DNA of 64,000 nt from Planotetraspora thailandica (GTDB lineage: Bacteria > Actinomycetota > Actinomycetes > Streptosporangiales > Streptosporangiaceae): positions 186,001 to 250,000 of the forward strand of contig NZ_BOOR01000010.1 of the NCBI RefSeq assembly GCF_016863335.1. The letters run 5' to 3'. Position numbers and translations under genes: made by a program. Positions 16,929 through 26,004 of this stretch are shown in pieces. The first letter of the stretch is position 1. Each line of letters opens with the position of its first letter. Under the pieces are notes generated by a model. That model did no database searches. It saw nothing but the letters and a program-made list of their open reading frames with translations, and was not told the origin of the DNA.

Positions 16929-18518
16929 TCACTTCACCCGGCGGCGTGCGCCTCTACGGGTCTGAGACGGCCTGCGAGGCACTTCCCCGGCCGAGATGGC
17001 CGCATGCCGCTGTTTTGCACCATAGTCCGCCAGAGCGGCGGCCAGGGCCGAGGCGGACGGTTTGTCGGCCATGACGTCGACCCGCAGCCCGGCCTCCTCG
17101 GCGGCCTTGGCGGTCTGCGGCCCGATCACGGCGATCACCGTGACGTTGTGCGGCTTCCCCGCGATGCCGACGAGATTGCGCACCGTCGACGACGACGTGA
17201 ACAGCACCGCGTCGAAGCCGCCGCCCTTGATCGCCTCACGGATCGGCGCGGGCGGCGGCGCCGCACGGACCGTCCGGTAAGCGGTGACGTCGTCGCACTC
17301 CCAGCCGAGCTCGATGAGCCCGGCCACGAGCGTCTCGGTCGCGATGTCGGCGCGGGGCAGCAGCACGCGGTTGATCGGGTCGAGCATCGAGTCGTACGGC
17401 GGCCACTCGGCGAGCAACCCCTCCGACGACTGTTCACCCGTCGGCATGAGGTCGGGCTTGACCCCGAACTCGACGAGCGCCCGCGCGGTGGCATCGCCCA
17501 CGGCGGCGACCTTGAGCCCGGCGAACGCCCGCGCGTCGAGGCCGTACTCCTCGAACTTCTCCCGCACGGCCTTGACCGCGTTGGCGCTGGTGAAGGCGAC
17601 CCACTCGTAACGGCCCGTCACCAGGCCCTTGATCGCCCGGTCCATCTGCTGCGGGGTCCGCGGCGGCTCTACCGAGATGGTCGGCACCTCCTCTGGCACC
17701 GCGCCGTACGACCGGAGCTGCTCCGACAGACCCTCCGCCTGCTCCTTGGTGCGCGGCACCAGCACCCGCCAGCCGAACAGCGACTTGGTCTCGAACCACG
17801 ACAGCCGCTCGCGCGCGGAGACCGCGTCGCCCACGACGATCAGGGCCGGCTCGGTCATGCCCGCGTGCTTGAGATCGGGGCCGAGACGACCGAGCGTCGA
17901 CACGACCGTGTACTGCTCCGTCGTGGTTCCGTCGCTGGTCACAGCGACCGGGGTGGAGTCGGGCTTGCCCGACGCGATCAGCGCCTTGCCGATGGCCACG
18001 GCCTCGGCGACGCCGTTGTAGATCACCAGGGTGCCCTCACACGCGGCATGCGGCGCCCAGTCCGTGGTCTGCGACGCGTCCACGACGCGGAACTCCGGCA
18101 CGCCCGGCGCCGCGGGGATGCCCGCGTACGTCAGGACGGCGGTGGCCGGCGGCACACCCGGAACGATCTCGAACTCGACGTCGGCCTTCGCGCACGCCGC
18201 CACCTCGTCGCTCACCGAGGAGAAGAACGACGGGTCTCCAGGGCACAGCCGCACGACGGTACGGCCGGCCTTGGCCTGCTGGATCGTCCGGAGCGAGACC
18301 GAGTTCTCGGCCGCGTCGGGCGAGATGTCCATGACCTCCACGCCCGGCCGGCAGTGGCGCAGCAGCGAGCCGTACGCCTGCCGGTCGAGGACGACGACGT
18401 CGGCCCTGCCCAGCAGGTCGGCGCCACGCAATGTGAGCAGGTTCTCGTCACCCGGCCCGGCGCCCACGAAGGCGACGAACCCGGTGCCGACCTGCTGGTT
18501 GTGACTCGCGGAGCTCAA
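16929..18518 (-). CDS. hemD: Uroporphyrinogen-III synthase fused to a C-methyltransferase-like domain
   Basis: The 529-aa fusion joins an N-terminal tetrapyrrole methylase-type domain (VAFVGAGPGDENLLTLRGAD near residue 14, PGVPPATAV, about residues 10-250) to a C-terminal HemD domain (GWRVLVPRTKEQAEGLSEQL; PYDSMLDPINRVLLPRADIA; FDAVLFTSSSTVRNL). HemD closes hydroxymethylbilane into uroporphyrinogen III. In the methylase half the usual GGDPFVFGRG motif is replaced by CPGDPSFFSSVSDE, so methylation activity is uncertain. The tail is a basic RRPSQTRRGARRRVK. The start overlaps the hemC stop by 4 bp (ATGA). Confidence 0.93.
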   Translation of the reverse strand: MSSASHNQQVGTGFVAFVGAGPGDENLLTLRGADLLGRADVVVLDRQAYGSLLRHCRPGVEVMDISPDAAENSVSLRTIQQAKAGRTVVRLCPGDPSFFSSVSDEVAACAKADVEFEIVPGVPPATAVLTYAGIPAAPGVPEFRVVDASQTTDWAPHAACEGTLVIYNGVAEAVAIGKALIASGKPDSTPVAVTSDGTTTEQYTVVSTLGRLGPDLKHAGMTEPALIVVGDAVSARERLSWFETKSLFGWRVLVPRTKEQAEGLSEQLRSYGAVPEEVPTISVEPPRTPQQMDRAIKGLVTGRYEWVAFTSANAVKAVREKFEEYGLDARAFAGLKVAAVGDATARALVEFGVKPDLMPTGEQSSEGLLAEWPPYDSMLDPINRVLLPRADIATETLVAGLIELGWECDDVTAYRTVRAAPPPAPIREAIKGGGFDAVLFTSSSTVRNLVGIAGKPHNVTVIAVIGPQTAKAAEEAGLRVDVMADKPSASALAAALADYGAKQRHAAISAGEVPRRPSQTRRGARRRVK

Positions 18519-19426
18519 TGGGCCTGCTCCCCCATCAACGTGTCGGCCCCTTCAGCGATCATGGAGGCCGCGAGCTCGCGGCCCAGGTCCATGGCCGCCG
18601 GAAGAGGTCCGGAGGCGGACTTGCGCACTGACCGCACGCCGTCGGCGGCGACGACAACGGCGGTCAGATTCAGAATGTGCCCGTCACCGGACGCGAAAGC
18701 ACCTACCGGTGCCGCGCAACCGGCCTCGAGGGCGGCGAGTACCGAGCGCTCGGCGGTCACCGCGGCCCGCGTGTGCGGGTCGTCGAGAACGCTCAGCAGC
18801 TCGACGAGGTCTTTACGGGATGCCAGGCACTCCACGGCGAGAGCTCCCTGCCCCGGGGCCGGAAGCATGGTCTCCACCTCAAAGATCTCGGAGATCTCTG
18901 TGTCGCGCCCGATCCTGCCAAGACCGGCCGCAGCCAGGACGACTCCGTCGAACTCGCCAGATGTCACTTTACCAATGCGTGTGTCCGCATTTCCCCTGAT
19001 CGGGAGGTAGTCGAGGTCCGGGCGCAGCGCGCGGAGCTGGGCGACCCTGCGGGGCGACCCGGTGCCGATCTTCGCGCCCGGCGGAAGGTCCGCCAGTTTG
19101 CCGGTGGCGACGAGCGCGTCGCGCGGGTCGTCGCGGGGCAGGATGGCGGCGATCACGATCTGCTCGTCCTGCGCGGTCGGCAGGTCCTTCAAGGAGTGCA
19201 CCGCGAAGTCGATCTCGTCGTCGATCAGCTTGTTCCGCAGCTCGCTGACGAACACGCCGGTGCCGCCGAGCTGGGTCAGCGCGGCCTTGGTGACGTCGCC
19301 GAAGGTGGTGATGCCGACGAGATCCACCTTGCGTCCGGTGGTGTCGGTCAGCCGGTCGGCGACGGACTGCGACTGCGTGGTCGCCATCAGGCTCTTGCGT
19401 GTGCCGAGCCGCAGGGGCGCGCTCAC
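18515..19426 (-). CDS. hemC: Hydroxymethylbilane synthase (porphobilinogen deaminase)
   Basis: HemC links four porphobilinogens into hydroxymethylbilane on a dipyrromethane cofactor. The cofactor cysteine is Cys237 in LEAGCAAPVGAFA; the conserved HSLKDLPT and GTGSPRRVAQL segments are present. It has the usual length of 303 aa and 4-bp overlaps with both hemA and hemD, so the rex-hemA-hemC-hemD genes are one coupled operon. Confidence 0.96.
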   Translation of the reverse strand: MSAPLRLGTRKSLMATTQSQSVADRLTDTTGRKVDLVGITTFGDVTKAALTQLGGTGVFVSELRNKLIDDEIDFAVHSLKDLPTAQDEQIVIAAILPRDDPRDALVATGKLADLPPGAKIGTGSPRRVAQLRALRPDLDYLPIRGNADTRIGKVTSGEFDGVVLAAAGLGRIGRDTEISEIFEVETMLPAPGQGALAVECLASRKDLVELLSVLDDPHTRAAVTAERSVLAALEAGCAAPVGAFASGDGHILNLTAVVVAADGVRSVRKSASGPLPAAMDLGRELAASMIAEGADTLMGEQAH

Positions 19427-20784
19427 CGGCCCGCCTCCGTGTCCTCGGTGCCCTCGTCCTGCGTGCCCTCGGCGGCCGTGACGTCCACTCCGGAGACGGC
19501 GGCTGGAGCCTTCGGATCCAGGTCGAACAGCTCGCGCAGCGCCTCCGCGTAATGATCGCCGCCGGGGGCCGCGGCCAGTTGCTTGACCCGCACGGTCGGC
19601 TCGTGGAGCAGCTTGTCCACGACCCGCCTGACCGTCTGGGTGACCTCATCGCGCATCCGCGTATCCAAACCCGGCAGGCGTGACATCAGCCGGCCGATCT
19701 CCGCCTCGACCACCCCGGCCGCCTTGCTGCGCAGGGCGATCACCGTCGGGGTGACCTTCGCGGCGCGCTCCGACTCCAGATATGCCGTGACCTCTTCGGC
19801 GACGATCGCCTTGACGGCGCCGATCGCCTCGGCGTGCCCGCCGTCACCGGCGCCCGCCCCGAGACCGGCCTGCTGCATCGACTCGAGGTCGACGAGCGTG
19901 ACCTTGGGGATGACCCGCACCGCCGGGTCGACGTCGTGCGGAAGAGCCAGGTCGAGCAGGAAGAGCCCACCGTCTTCACGGTCCCGCATGGCGTCCGCGA
20001 CGGTCTCCGCCGTGATCACGCGGGTGCCCGCGCCCACGCACGAGATCACCAGGTCGGCCTTTGCGAGCTCCGCCGGCAGATCGGCCAGTTCGACGGCCCT
20101 GCCTCCGACGGTCTCCGCCAGCCGTACGGCACGGGCGTGGGTGCGGTTGGCGATCACGATCTCGCCCGCGCCGGCGCGGGACAGCGTGGCGGCCGACAGC
20201 GCGCTCATCGAGCCGGCGCCCACGACCAGGGCGCGCTTGCCGGCGACCGGGCCGATCACCTGCTCGGCCAGCGTCAGCCCCACACCGACGAGGGAGGCGC
20301 CGGCACGGTCGATGTCGGTGTCGGCGTGCGCGCGCTTGCCGACGCGCAGCGCGTGCTGGAAGAGCTCGTTGAGCGACGTGCCCGCGGTGCCCTGGTTCTG
20401 GGCGAGGCGCAGGGCCGAACGGACCTGCCCGAGGATCTGGCCCTCGCCGACCACCATCGAGTCGAGGCCGCAGGTCACGTTGAACAGGTGCTGGACGGCG
20501 CGGTCCTCGTAATGCACGTACAGGTGCCGGCCGAGCTCGTCCTGCGGAATGCCCGAGTGCGCGCTCAGCAGGTCGCTCATCGCGGTCACACCGGCGTGGA
20601 AACGATCGACGTCGGCGAAGATCTCGACGCGGTTGCACGTGGAGACCACCAGGGCCTCCGACACGTGATCGCTCTGCCGCACGTCGTGCAGGAGCTTCTC
20701 CAGCGCGTCACCGCTGACGGTGACACGTTCCAGAAGCGCCACGGGGGCGGACCGGTGGCTCAGCCCGACGACGAGGAGGCTCAT
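19423..20784 (-). CDS. hemA: Glutamyl-tRNA reductase
   Basis: This is the first committed enzyme of C5 tetrapyrrole synthesis; it reduces glutamyl-tRNA to glutamate-1-semialdehyde. The catalytic cysteine is Cys50 in VVSTCNRVEIFA. The NADPH domain (ALVVGAGSMSALSAATL) and C-terminal dimerisation region follow. The 453-aa length includes an acidic tail (EGTQDEGTEDTEAGR) not needed for activity. It starts within the rex stop (4-bp ATGA overlap), which places it under the Rex operator at 21594-21613. Confidence 0.96.
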   Translation of the reverse strand: MSLLVVGLSHRSAPVALLERVTVSGDALEKLLHDVRQSDHVSEALVVSTCNRVEIFADVDRFHAGVTAMSDLLSAHSGIPQDELGRHLYVHYEDRAVQHLFNVTCGLDSMVVGEGQILGQVRSALRLAQNQGTAGTSLNELFQHALRVGKRAHADTDIDRAGASLVGVGLTLAEQVIGPVAGKRALVVGAGSMSALSAATLSRAGAGEIVIANRTHARAVRLAETVGGRAVELADLPAELAKADLVISCVGAGTRVITAETVADAMRDREDGGLFLLDLALPHDVDPAVRVIPKVTLVDLESMQQAGLGAGAGDGGHAEAIGAVKAIVAEEVTAYLESERAAKVTPTVIALRSKAAGVVEAEIGRLMSRLPGLDTRMRDEVTQTVRRVVDKLLHEPTVRVKQLAAAPGGDHYAEALRELFDLDPKAPAAVSGVDVTAAEGTQDEGTEDTEAGR

Positions 20785-21509
20785 GAGCTCGCTCCGATCG
20801 ATCGCTCATTCACAGGTTCCACCCCGTCCGGCCACTCCTCGGCCATGATGGGCCCTCCACTAGCCTTGCGTTGCTCGTGGAACGCAAGTATCTGCAGCTC
20901 GATTGATAAATCGACTTTACGGACATCTACGCCGTCGGGCACATTCAGCACGACGGGAGCGAAGTTCAAGATACTCGTGACTCCCACTGCCGTGACCCGA
21001 TCGCAGACATGCTGGGCGGCCGCGGCCGGTGTCGCGATCACCACGATCGAGACCGAGCGGTCCGCGATGACGGTCTCGAGCGCGTCGGTGTGCTCCACGA
21101 CGAGACCGGCGATCTGGTCGCCGACCACGGCGGGATCGGCGTCCAGAAGCCCCGCGATCCTGAATCCCCTTGAAGCGAACCCGCCGTAATTCGCCAGAGC
21201 ACGCCCGAGATTACCGACTCCGACGATGGCGACCGCCCAGTCCTGGGTGAGACCAAGCTCACGGGAGATCTGGTAGATCAGGTACTGCACGTCGTAGCCC
21301 ACGCCGCGCGTGCCGTACGAGCCCAGGTGGGACAGGTCCTTACGGAGCTTCGCCGAGTTCACCCCCGCTGCGGCCGCGAGATCCTCCGAGCTCACGGTGA
21401 GCGTGGCACGCTCGGAGAGCCCATTGAGGGCACGCAAATAAAGCGGCAGTCGGGCGACGGTCGCGTCGGGAATGCCGCGATCGCGTGCTTGCGGAATACG
21501 GCGAGTCAC
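20781..21509 (-). CDS. rex: Redox-sensing transcriptional repressor Rex
   Basis: Rex senses the NADH/NAD ratio: NADH releases it from its operators. The winged helix (VARLPLYLRALNGLSERATL...GVNSAKLRKDLSHLGSYGTRG) and the Rossmann motif VGVGNLGRALANYGGF are visible, as are the family segments SILNFAPVVLNVP and DLSIELQILAFHEQRK. The frame is open to 21692, but that would put the Rex operator inside the coding region. I chose the GTG at 21509 (protein begins TRRIPQARDRGIPDATV after the start) because CTGGAG lies about 9 nt upstream; this gives 242 aa, close to the family. Confidence 0.93.
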   Translation of the reverse strand: MTRRIPQARDRGIPDATVARLPLYLRALNGLSERATLTVSSEDLAAAAGVNSAKLRKDLSHLGSYGTRGVGYDVQYLIYQISRELGLTQDWAVAIVGVGNLGRALANYGGFASRGFRIAGLLDADPAVVGDQIAGLVVEHTDALETVIADRSVSIVVIATPAAAAQHVCDRVTAVGVTSILNFAPVVLNVPDGVDVRKVDLSIELQILAFHEQRKASGGPIMAEEWPDGVEPVNERSIGASS

Positions 21510-21593
21510 GAGCCGGTGCTCCAGGGGGACGGACGGCCGGTACGCCCCCGGCCGCACGAGCGGATGCGACGGATTTACATCAAGGTTAGTGCC

Positions 21594-21613
21594 TTTGTGA
21601 AGCGGTGCACAAA
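21594..21613. promoter_or_regulatory. Rex operator of the rex-hemACD operon
   Basis: TTTGTGAAGCGGTGCACAAA has arms matching at 7 of 8 positions around a 4-bp centre. It lies 85-104 bp before the chosen rex start, as expected for autoregulation. It is weaker than the perfect site at 2226-2245. Confidence 0.85.
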
Positions 21614-21678
21614 GTGAGTGCCCGTTAACTGTCCCAGGACAGGCGGCCGCTCGCGAATCCGGCCCGCGCGGGGCGGCA

Positions 21679-21684
21679 TAGGCT
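21679..21684 (+). promoter_or_regulatory. -10 box of a probable leaderless glutaredoxin promoter
   Basis: TAGGCT ends 6 nt before the ATG at 21691, placing the transcription start at or next to the start codon. The promoter faces away from rex; the Rex operator is only 66 bp upstream and could also affect it. Confidence 0.55.
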
Positions 21685-21690
21685 GTGGCC

Positions 21691-21930
21691 ATGTCCGCTC
21701 ACCTGATCACCCTGCTCGGCAAGCCCGGGTGCCACCTCTGCGACGACGCCCGCCAGGTCGTGGAACGTGTGGCGCAGGAGCTCGGCGTGCCATGGGAGGA
21801 GCGGGACATCACCGCGTCGAAGGAGGACCAGGAGCGCTACTGGGAGATGATCCCGGTCGTCCTCGTCGACGGCGTCCAGCACGACTACTGGCGGGTCGAC
21901 GAGTCCCGCCTCCGTACTGCACTGCGTTGA
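21691..21930 (+). CDS. Glutaredoxin-family protein
   Basis: The 79-aa thioredoxin-fold protein has the redox pair in GKPGCHLCDDA (Cys-His-Leu-Cys) and the cis-Pro segment MIPVVLVDG. It matches DUF836/glutaredoxin-like proteins that reduce disulfides in the cytoplasm. The frame is open to a GTG at 21685; the ATG at 21691 fits the TAGGCT -10 box. It is divergent from rex. Confidence 0.85.
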   Translation: MSAHLITLLGKPGCHLCDDARQVVERVAQELGVPWEERDITASKEDQERYWEMIPVVLVDGVQHDYWRVDESRLRTALR

Positions 21931-21932
21931 TG

Positions 21933-21951
21933 GCCTCGCCTCCGGCGAGGC
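21933..21951. terminator. Hairpin between convergent glutaredoxin and membrane-ABM genes
   Basis: GCCTCGCC and GGCGAGGC pair perfectly around a TCC loop. It fills the 25-bp gap between two convergent stops, consistent with a shared terminator without a U-tract. Confidence 0.5.
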
Positions 21952-21955
21952 GGGG

Positions 21956-23458
21956 TTAGCGCTGGGGCAGGGCGGTGACCTTGGCGGCGTTGACGGCCAG
22001 CTCGATGACGTTGGTCGCCAGGACGAGCGGCTGGCGCTCGGTGGCGAAGCGCTCCATGTGCGACTGCCGCTGGTGCTCGGAGAAGCTCACCTCGTCGCGA
22101 TAGAGCTCGTACACGATGCGCTGCAGCGGAGCCGACTTCACCGCGTGGCAGACGAAGATCAGCGTGTCCGGCTCGTTGCGCAGCACGGCCTCCACGGTCT
22201 CCTCCGCCAGCTTGTCGAACGCCTCGCCCGAGCCGTCCATCAGCGTGAACACCGTGAGAATGCCGTAGGTGCTGGGCGCGGGCTTGACCGATGCGGGGGG
22301 CATGGCCGCGGACGCGGAGACGCCCTGCCGTGACGCCGCGGCGCCGAAGACGCCGCCCGTCTCCTGGGGGAACGACGGCGGGCCGTCGGTCACCGGGAAC
22401 ATCACACCCGTCGCCGGCATGTCATGCGGCACGGCAGGCGGCGTCATGCCGAAGTCGGACGGCAGGGAGGGCGCCAGCGGATCGGACGCCATGAGGTGGC
22501 CGGTCATCGGGCCGCCGAAGTCGTCGAGCCGCGGCCCGTGGCCCGGGAAGCCGTCCTGCTGCCGCATACGGCTGGCGCGCTCGGCCTCCTCCTCCGCCTG
22601 CAACTCCGCGACCAGATCGCCCAGGCCCGAGCGCCGCGGCGGAGGCGGGACGGTCTGCGTGACCCCGGCTCCGACCGGCATCTCCCGATGAGCGGAGGCG
22701 ACACGCTGGTCGGAGGGGTTCCGGCGGCCCCGGTCCTTCCACTCTTCCGGCTCGTCGTCCTCCTCGTCCTCGTCGTCTTCGTACGGCGCGAGCGGCCGGG
22801 ACACGGCGTACCAGATGCCGCCGGCGGTGGCCGTCATGAGCACCACGACCAGGATGCCGGGCAGCCCCAGCTCCAGGGCGACGGTCAGGGCCATGCCCGC
22901 GGGGGCGAGCACGACGGCGGCGTTCATGTTGTCGATGTCGACGTCGTCCCCGTCACGCCAGCTCAGGAGGGCGATGGCCAGGGAGATCAGCAGCATCAGG
23001 ATGACCAGGCCGTGGACTCCGCGCAGCAGCCACTCGGGCCAGATGTCCCAGTGGTCGCCTCCCTTGGGCAGGGCCTTGCTGAACGCCCCGCTGACCGGAT
23101 CGAGCAGCATGATCACAGAGCCGATGACGGTCAGCGCCGTGCCGAGCAGCCACCCGAAGATACGGGACGACCCCTTGTCGGCCAGCAGTTGGAGCAGTCC
23201 GACCGATAGCCACAACGGCGCCAGCAGCGAGCCGGTGATCTGAGAGATCCGGAAGGTGCCGGATCCGAATCCCGTCAGCAGCCCGAGCCCGGTGGCCCCG
23301 AGCGACAGGGTCAGCACGACCGTGGTGACCGTCCACGCGATCAACCAGCCGGTGGCCTCTTCGCGGAGACGTCCGATGAGGACGGCGGTGGTGAACCCGG
23401 CGGTCAAGGCGCCGGCGAACGCTATGAAAGCGACAAGGACATCCATGATGGACACCAT
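21956..23458 (-). CDS. Membrane protein with a C-terminal ABM (quinol-monooxygenase-like) domain
   Basis: The 500-aa protein has about seven transmembrane helices in the first ~215 residues (first helix MDVLVAFIAFAGALTAGFTT). An acidic linker follows (YEDDEDEEDDEPEEW), then a Pro/Gly/Met-rich disordered stretch of about 150 residues. The last ~100 residues are an antibiotic-biosynthesis-monooxygenase fold: YGILTVFTLMDG, KLAEETVEAVLRNEPDTLIF, YELYRDEVSFSEHQRQSHM. I do not know this combination as a named family. The frame extends to a TTG at 23500; I prefer the ATG at 23458. It is divergent from the bldN-like sigma factor. Confidence 0.7.
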   Translation of the reverse strand: MVSIMDVLVAFIAFAGALTAGFTTAVLIGRLREEATGWLIAWTVTTVVLTLSLGATGLGLLTGFGSGTFRISQITGSLLAPLWLSVGLLQLLADKGSSRIFGWLLGTALTVIGSVIMLLDPVSGAFSKALPKGGDHWDIWPEWLLRGVHGLVILMLLISLAIALLSWRDGDDVDIDNMNAAVVLAPAGMALTVALELGLPGILVVVLMTATAGGIWYAVSRPLAPYEDDEDEEDDEPEEWKDRGRRNPSDQRVASAHREMPVGAGVTQTVPPPPRRSGLGDLVAELQAEEEAERASRMRQQDGFPGHGPRLDDFGGPMTGHLMASDPLAPSLPSDFGMTPPAVPHDMPATGVMFPVTDGPPSFPQETGGVFGAAASRQGVSASAAMPPASVKPAPSTYGILTVFTLMDGSGEAFDKLAEETVEAVLRNEPDTLIFVCHAVKSAPLQRIVYELYRDEVSFSEHQRQSHMERFATERQPLVLATNVIELAVNAAKVTALPQR

Positions 23459-23636
23459 GCTGCCGGACTTTGCCACCCCCCTGGTACCCGGATGCGGCAA
23501 ACGCCACCGAACGTCCTGACGAGATGACGGGATCCGTTACGTGTTGTGACTGCAGCCCTCGGATGGATTGTGTAATTTGCCGATGATTTCTAGAGTGTTC
23601 GAGCACGCCGACTCCCCTTCCCCCAAGGGACACCGG

Positions 23637-24278
23637 ATGCCGAACACATGGCCGTTGGCCAGGCTGTCCCCTCCAGCCGCCGTCGGAACAGCGCCCCCCG
23701 CGCGCTCCGTCGACCCCGCCGCAGGCGAGGACACGGAGATGCGGGAGCTGGTCCTGCGCGCCAAGACGGGCGACACCGAGGCGTTCGGCGTGCTGTACGA
23801 CCGTTACCTCGAGTTGGTGTATCGCTACGTCTTCTTCCGGGTGGGATCCCACGCGCAGACGGAGGACCTGACGAGTGAAACGTTCCTGCGCGCGCTGCGC
23901 GGCATCTCGGACTTCACCTGGCAGGGCCGCGACTTCGGCGCCTGGCTGGTGACCATCGCCCGCAACCTCGTGGCCGATCATTTCAAGTCGGGCAGGAACC
24001 GCCTCGAGGTGACCACCGCCGAGGTGTTCGACCGCCCCCTGGACGGCCCGCACATTCCGGAGAACGCCGTCGTCACCAACATGGTGAACGAGCGGGTGAT
24101 GCAGGCGATCAAGCAGCTGGGACCCGAGCAGCAGGAGTGCGTGATCCTGCGTTTCCTGGAGGGTTTGTCCCTCGCCGAGACCGCCCTGATCATGAACAAG
24201 AAGAGCGGCGCCATCAAGGCGCTCCAGTTCCGGGCGATCAAGGCCCTGGCGCGGTCGCTGGCGAAGGACCTCCGTTAG
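23637..24278 (+). CDS. bldN: ECF sigma factor of the BldN type
   Basis: The 213-aa sigma factor has region 2 with EDLTSETFLRALRGISDFTW and GRDFGAWLVTIARNLVADHF, and region 4 with ALIMNKKSGAIKALQFRAIK. The region-2 stretch is nearly the same as Streptomyces BldN, which drives chaplin and rodlin genes in aerial growth. The N-terminal extension before region 2 is shorter (about 40 aa) than the BldN pro-sequence. The frame is open to 23568 and has an ATG at 23583; I chose 23637 because AAGGGA lies 6 nt upstream. It is followed by a DUF5667 gene like RsbN. Confidence 0.88.
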   Translation: MPNTWPLARLSPPAAVGTAPPARSVDPAAGEDTEMRELVLRAKTGDTEAFGVLYDRYLELVYRYVFFRVGSHAQTEDLTSETFLRALRGISDFTWQGRDFGAWLVTIARNLVADHFKSGRNRLEVTTAEVFDRPLDGPHIPENAVVTNMVNERVMQAIKQLGPEQQECVILRFLEGLSLAETALIMNKKSGAIKALQFRAIKALARSLAKDLR

Positions 24279-24366
24279 TGCGACTGCCGTAACCCCGGCA
24301 GCGTCTCATCGTTGGGCATGTGGCAGGAATAGATCATCATTCGGGGGACGGGCGGGAGCGTTGCTC

Positions 24367-25056
24367 ATGGGCTGGTCGCGAGGCTCGCACCGGCTGCGCG
24401 GAAGGTCGGCGTCTCGTAGACGCGGCCGCGTCGCCGCACGCCTCGCCGATCTCGGGCTGACGTTCTCCGGGCCAAGCACCGAGTTTCGCGCGAGGCTCCG
24501 GGAGGAATTGCTGCGCGCCCAAGCCGCCGAGCGCGTGCCCGCCTCGCAGCCCCCGGCCGACCAACCGCGCCCCCGGCGCCGCCGTTCCCTTTTCGCGCGC
24601 CTGCGCCCGGCCATCGTCTTCACGGCGCTGCTCGTCGGCATGTACGGCATGGGCATCAGGGCCTACCACTCCGTGCCCGGCGAGACGCTCTACCCCCTCA
24701 AGAGGGCGGCGGAGGCCACCCTGCTGTCGATGGCGTCGGATGACACCGAGCGGGCCCAGCGGGAGATGGGGGCGGCCCGGCTGAGGATGGCGGAGACCGA
24801 GTCCCTGGCCGGCTATTCGAACCCGAACAGCGGAAAGCTCATCGAGCGCACACTCGACGACATGGAGACCACCACCCGGTCGGCCCTGGGCCGGGTCGAG
24901 CGGCACGATAAGGCCGCGAACGTCGAGGCCCGGAACTTCGCCGAAGATCAGCGCGACGCGGTCGAATCGCTGCTGCCGAAGCTCGATGGAGAAAACCGCA
25001 AGAAGGCTGGCAAATATCTGAGATATATCGATAAGTTCGCGGTTTCCACCCGTTGA
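24367..25056 (+). CDS. DUF5667 single-pass membrane protein, probable anti-sigma factor (RsbN-like)
   Basis: The 229-aa protein has a basic N-terminal cytoplasmic region of about 80 residues containing FRARLREELLRAQA, one transmembrane helix (PAIVFTALLVGMYGMGI) and an outer helical domain beginning with the DUF5667 signature SVPGETLYPLKRAAE. In Streptomyces the gene after bldN encodes RsbN, a membrane anti-sigma factor with this layout; I infer the same role. The ATG at 24367 has GGGAG 8 nt before it and is preferred over the TTG at 24361. Confidence 0.8.
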   Translation: MGWSRGSHRLRGRSASRRRGRVAARLADLGLTFSGPSTEFRARLREELLRAQAAERVPASQPPADQPRPRRRRSLFARLRPAIVFTALLVGMYGMGIRAYHSVPGETLYPLKRAAEATLLSMASDDTERAQREMGAARLRMAETESLAGYSNPNSGKLIERTLDDMETTTRSALGRVERHDKAANVEARNFAEDQRDAVESLLPKLDGENRKKAGKYLRYIDKFAVSTR

Positions 25057-25110
25057 CACGTCATGCGCGCTCCGTTTGGGGGTGACCCGCGACGGTTAAG
25101 CTGATGTGTC

Positions 25111-25977
25111 ATGAGGCGGCTAATGCGACGGCGAACAGCGGCGGAGACCGCGGGCGAGGTGGCGGCGGCCGCAGCGATCTCGGCCCCGGCGGCGGCCCCC
25201 GACCCGACGGCGGCGGCCTTCTTCGACGTCGACAACACGATGATGCGCGGCGCCTCGATCTATCACTTCGCCCGGGGTCTCGCCTCGCGCGGCCTGTTCA
25301 CCACCAGCGACCTCCTCAGGTTCGCCGCGGGCCAGGCGTGGTTTCGGGTCAGGGGCAACGAGAATCCCCATCACATCGCCCGCGCCAAGGAGATGGCTCT
25401 GGCCTTCGTCGCCGGGCTCAAGGTCGACGACGTGGTACGGCTCGGCGAGGAGATCTACGACGAGGTCATGGCCGACCGGGTGTGGTCCGGGACCAGAGCT
25501 CTCGCCCAGGCTCATCTCGACGCGGGTCAGCGGGTGTGGCTGGTCACCGCGACGCCGGTCGAGCTGGCCCGTGTGATCGCCCAACGGCTGGGGCTCACTG
25601 GAGCGCTCGGGACCGTCGCGGAGACCTCCGAGGGCGCCTACACCGGCAGGCTCGTCGGCGACCTCCTGCACGGCCCCGCGAAGGCCGAGGCCGTCCGGGC
25701 CCTGGCCCGGCGTGAGGGGCTCGACCTGTCGCGCTGCTCCGCCTACAGCGACTCGGCCAACGACCTGCCCATGCTCTCCCTCGTGGGCCACGCGTACGCG
25801 ATCAACCCCGACAGCGAGCTGCGGGAGTACGCCCGCGAGCAGAAATGGGAGATCCGCGACTTCCGTACGGGACGCAAGGCCACGATGATCGGCCTGCCGA
25901 TCGCGGCGACGGCGGGTGCCATCGCCGGTGGCGTCGCGGCCGGGATCGCGCTGCGCAAGCACTACCGCTCGTCCTGA
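25111..25977 (+). CDS. HAD-IB family phosphatase (SerB-like)
   Basis: The 288-aa protein has a disordered Ala-rich start, the HAD nucleophile motif [10 protein letters not shown] (Asp in DVDNT), the second motif LVTATPVEL and the Mg-binding [11 protein letters not shown]. The C-terminus [19 protein letters not shown] is a glycine-rich hydrophobic anchor. Substrates of this SerB-related group are uncertain; lysolipid or phosphate-ester hydrolysis fits the acyltransferase encoded convergently next door. The gene order bldN, rsbN-like, HAD, acyltransferase, epimerase, bS22 is shared with related actinomycetes as I recall. Confidence 0.85.
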   Translation: MRRLMRRRTAAETAGEVAAAAAISAPAAAPDPTAAAFFDVDNTMMRGASIYHFARGLASRGLFTTSDLLRFAAGQAWFRVRGNENPHHIARAKEMALAFVAGLKVDDVVRLGEEIYDEVMADRVWSGTRALAQAHLDAGQRVWLVTATPVELARVIAQRLGLTGALGTVAETSEGAYTGRLVGDLLHGPAKAEAVRALARREGLDLSRCSAYSDSANDLPMLSLVGHAYAINPDSELREYAREQKWEIRDFRTGRKATMIGLPIAATAGAIAGGVAAGIALRKHYRSS

Positions 25978-26004
25978 CCGGACGGCGGCACGGCCGGAAG
26001 ACCG

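Noticed and set aside
16320-19010. 896-codon plus-strand frame opposite hemB-hemC
   Set aside because: Antisense to conserved haem enzymes; no domain.
23107-23116. GCATGATCAC, the repeat core, inside the membrane-ABM gene
   Set aside because: Only 10 bases match, with no second block 34 bp away and normal coding context.
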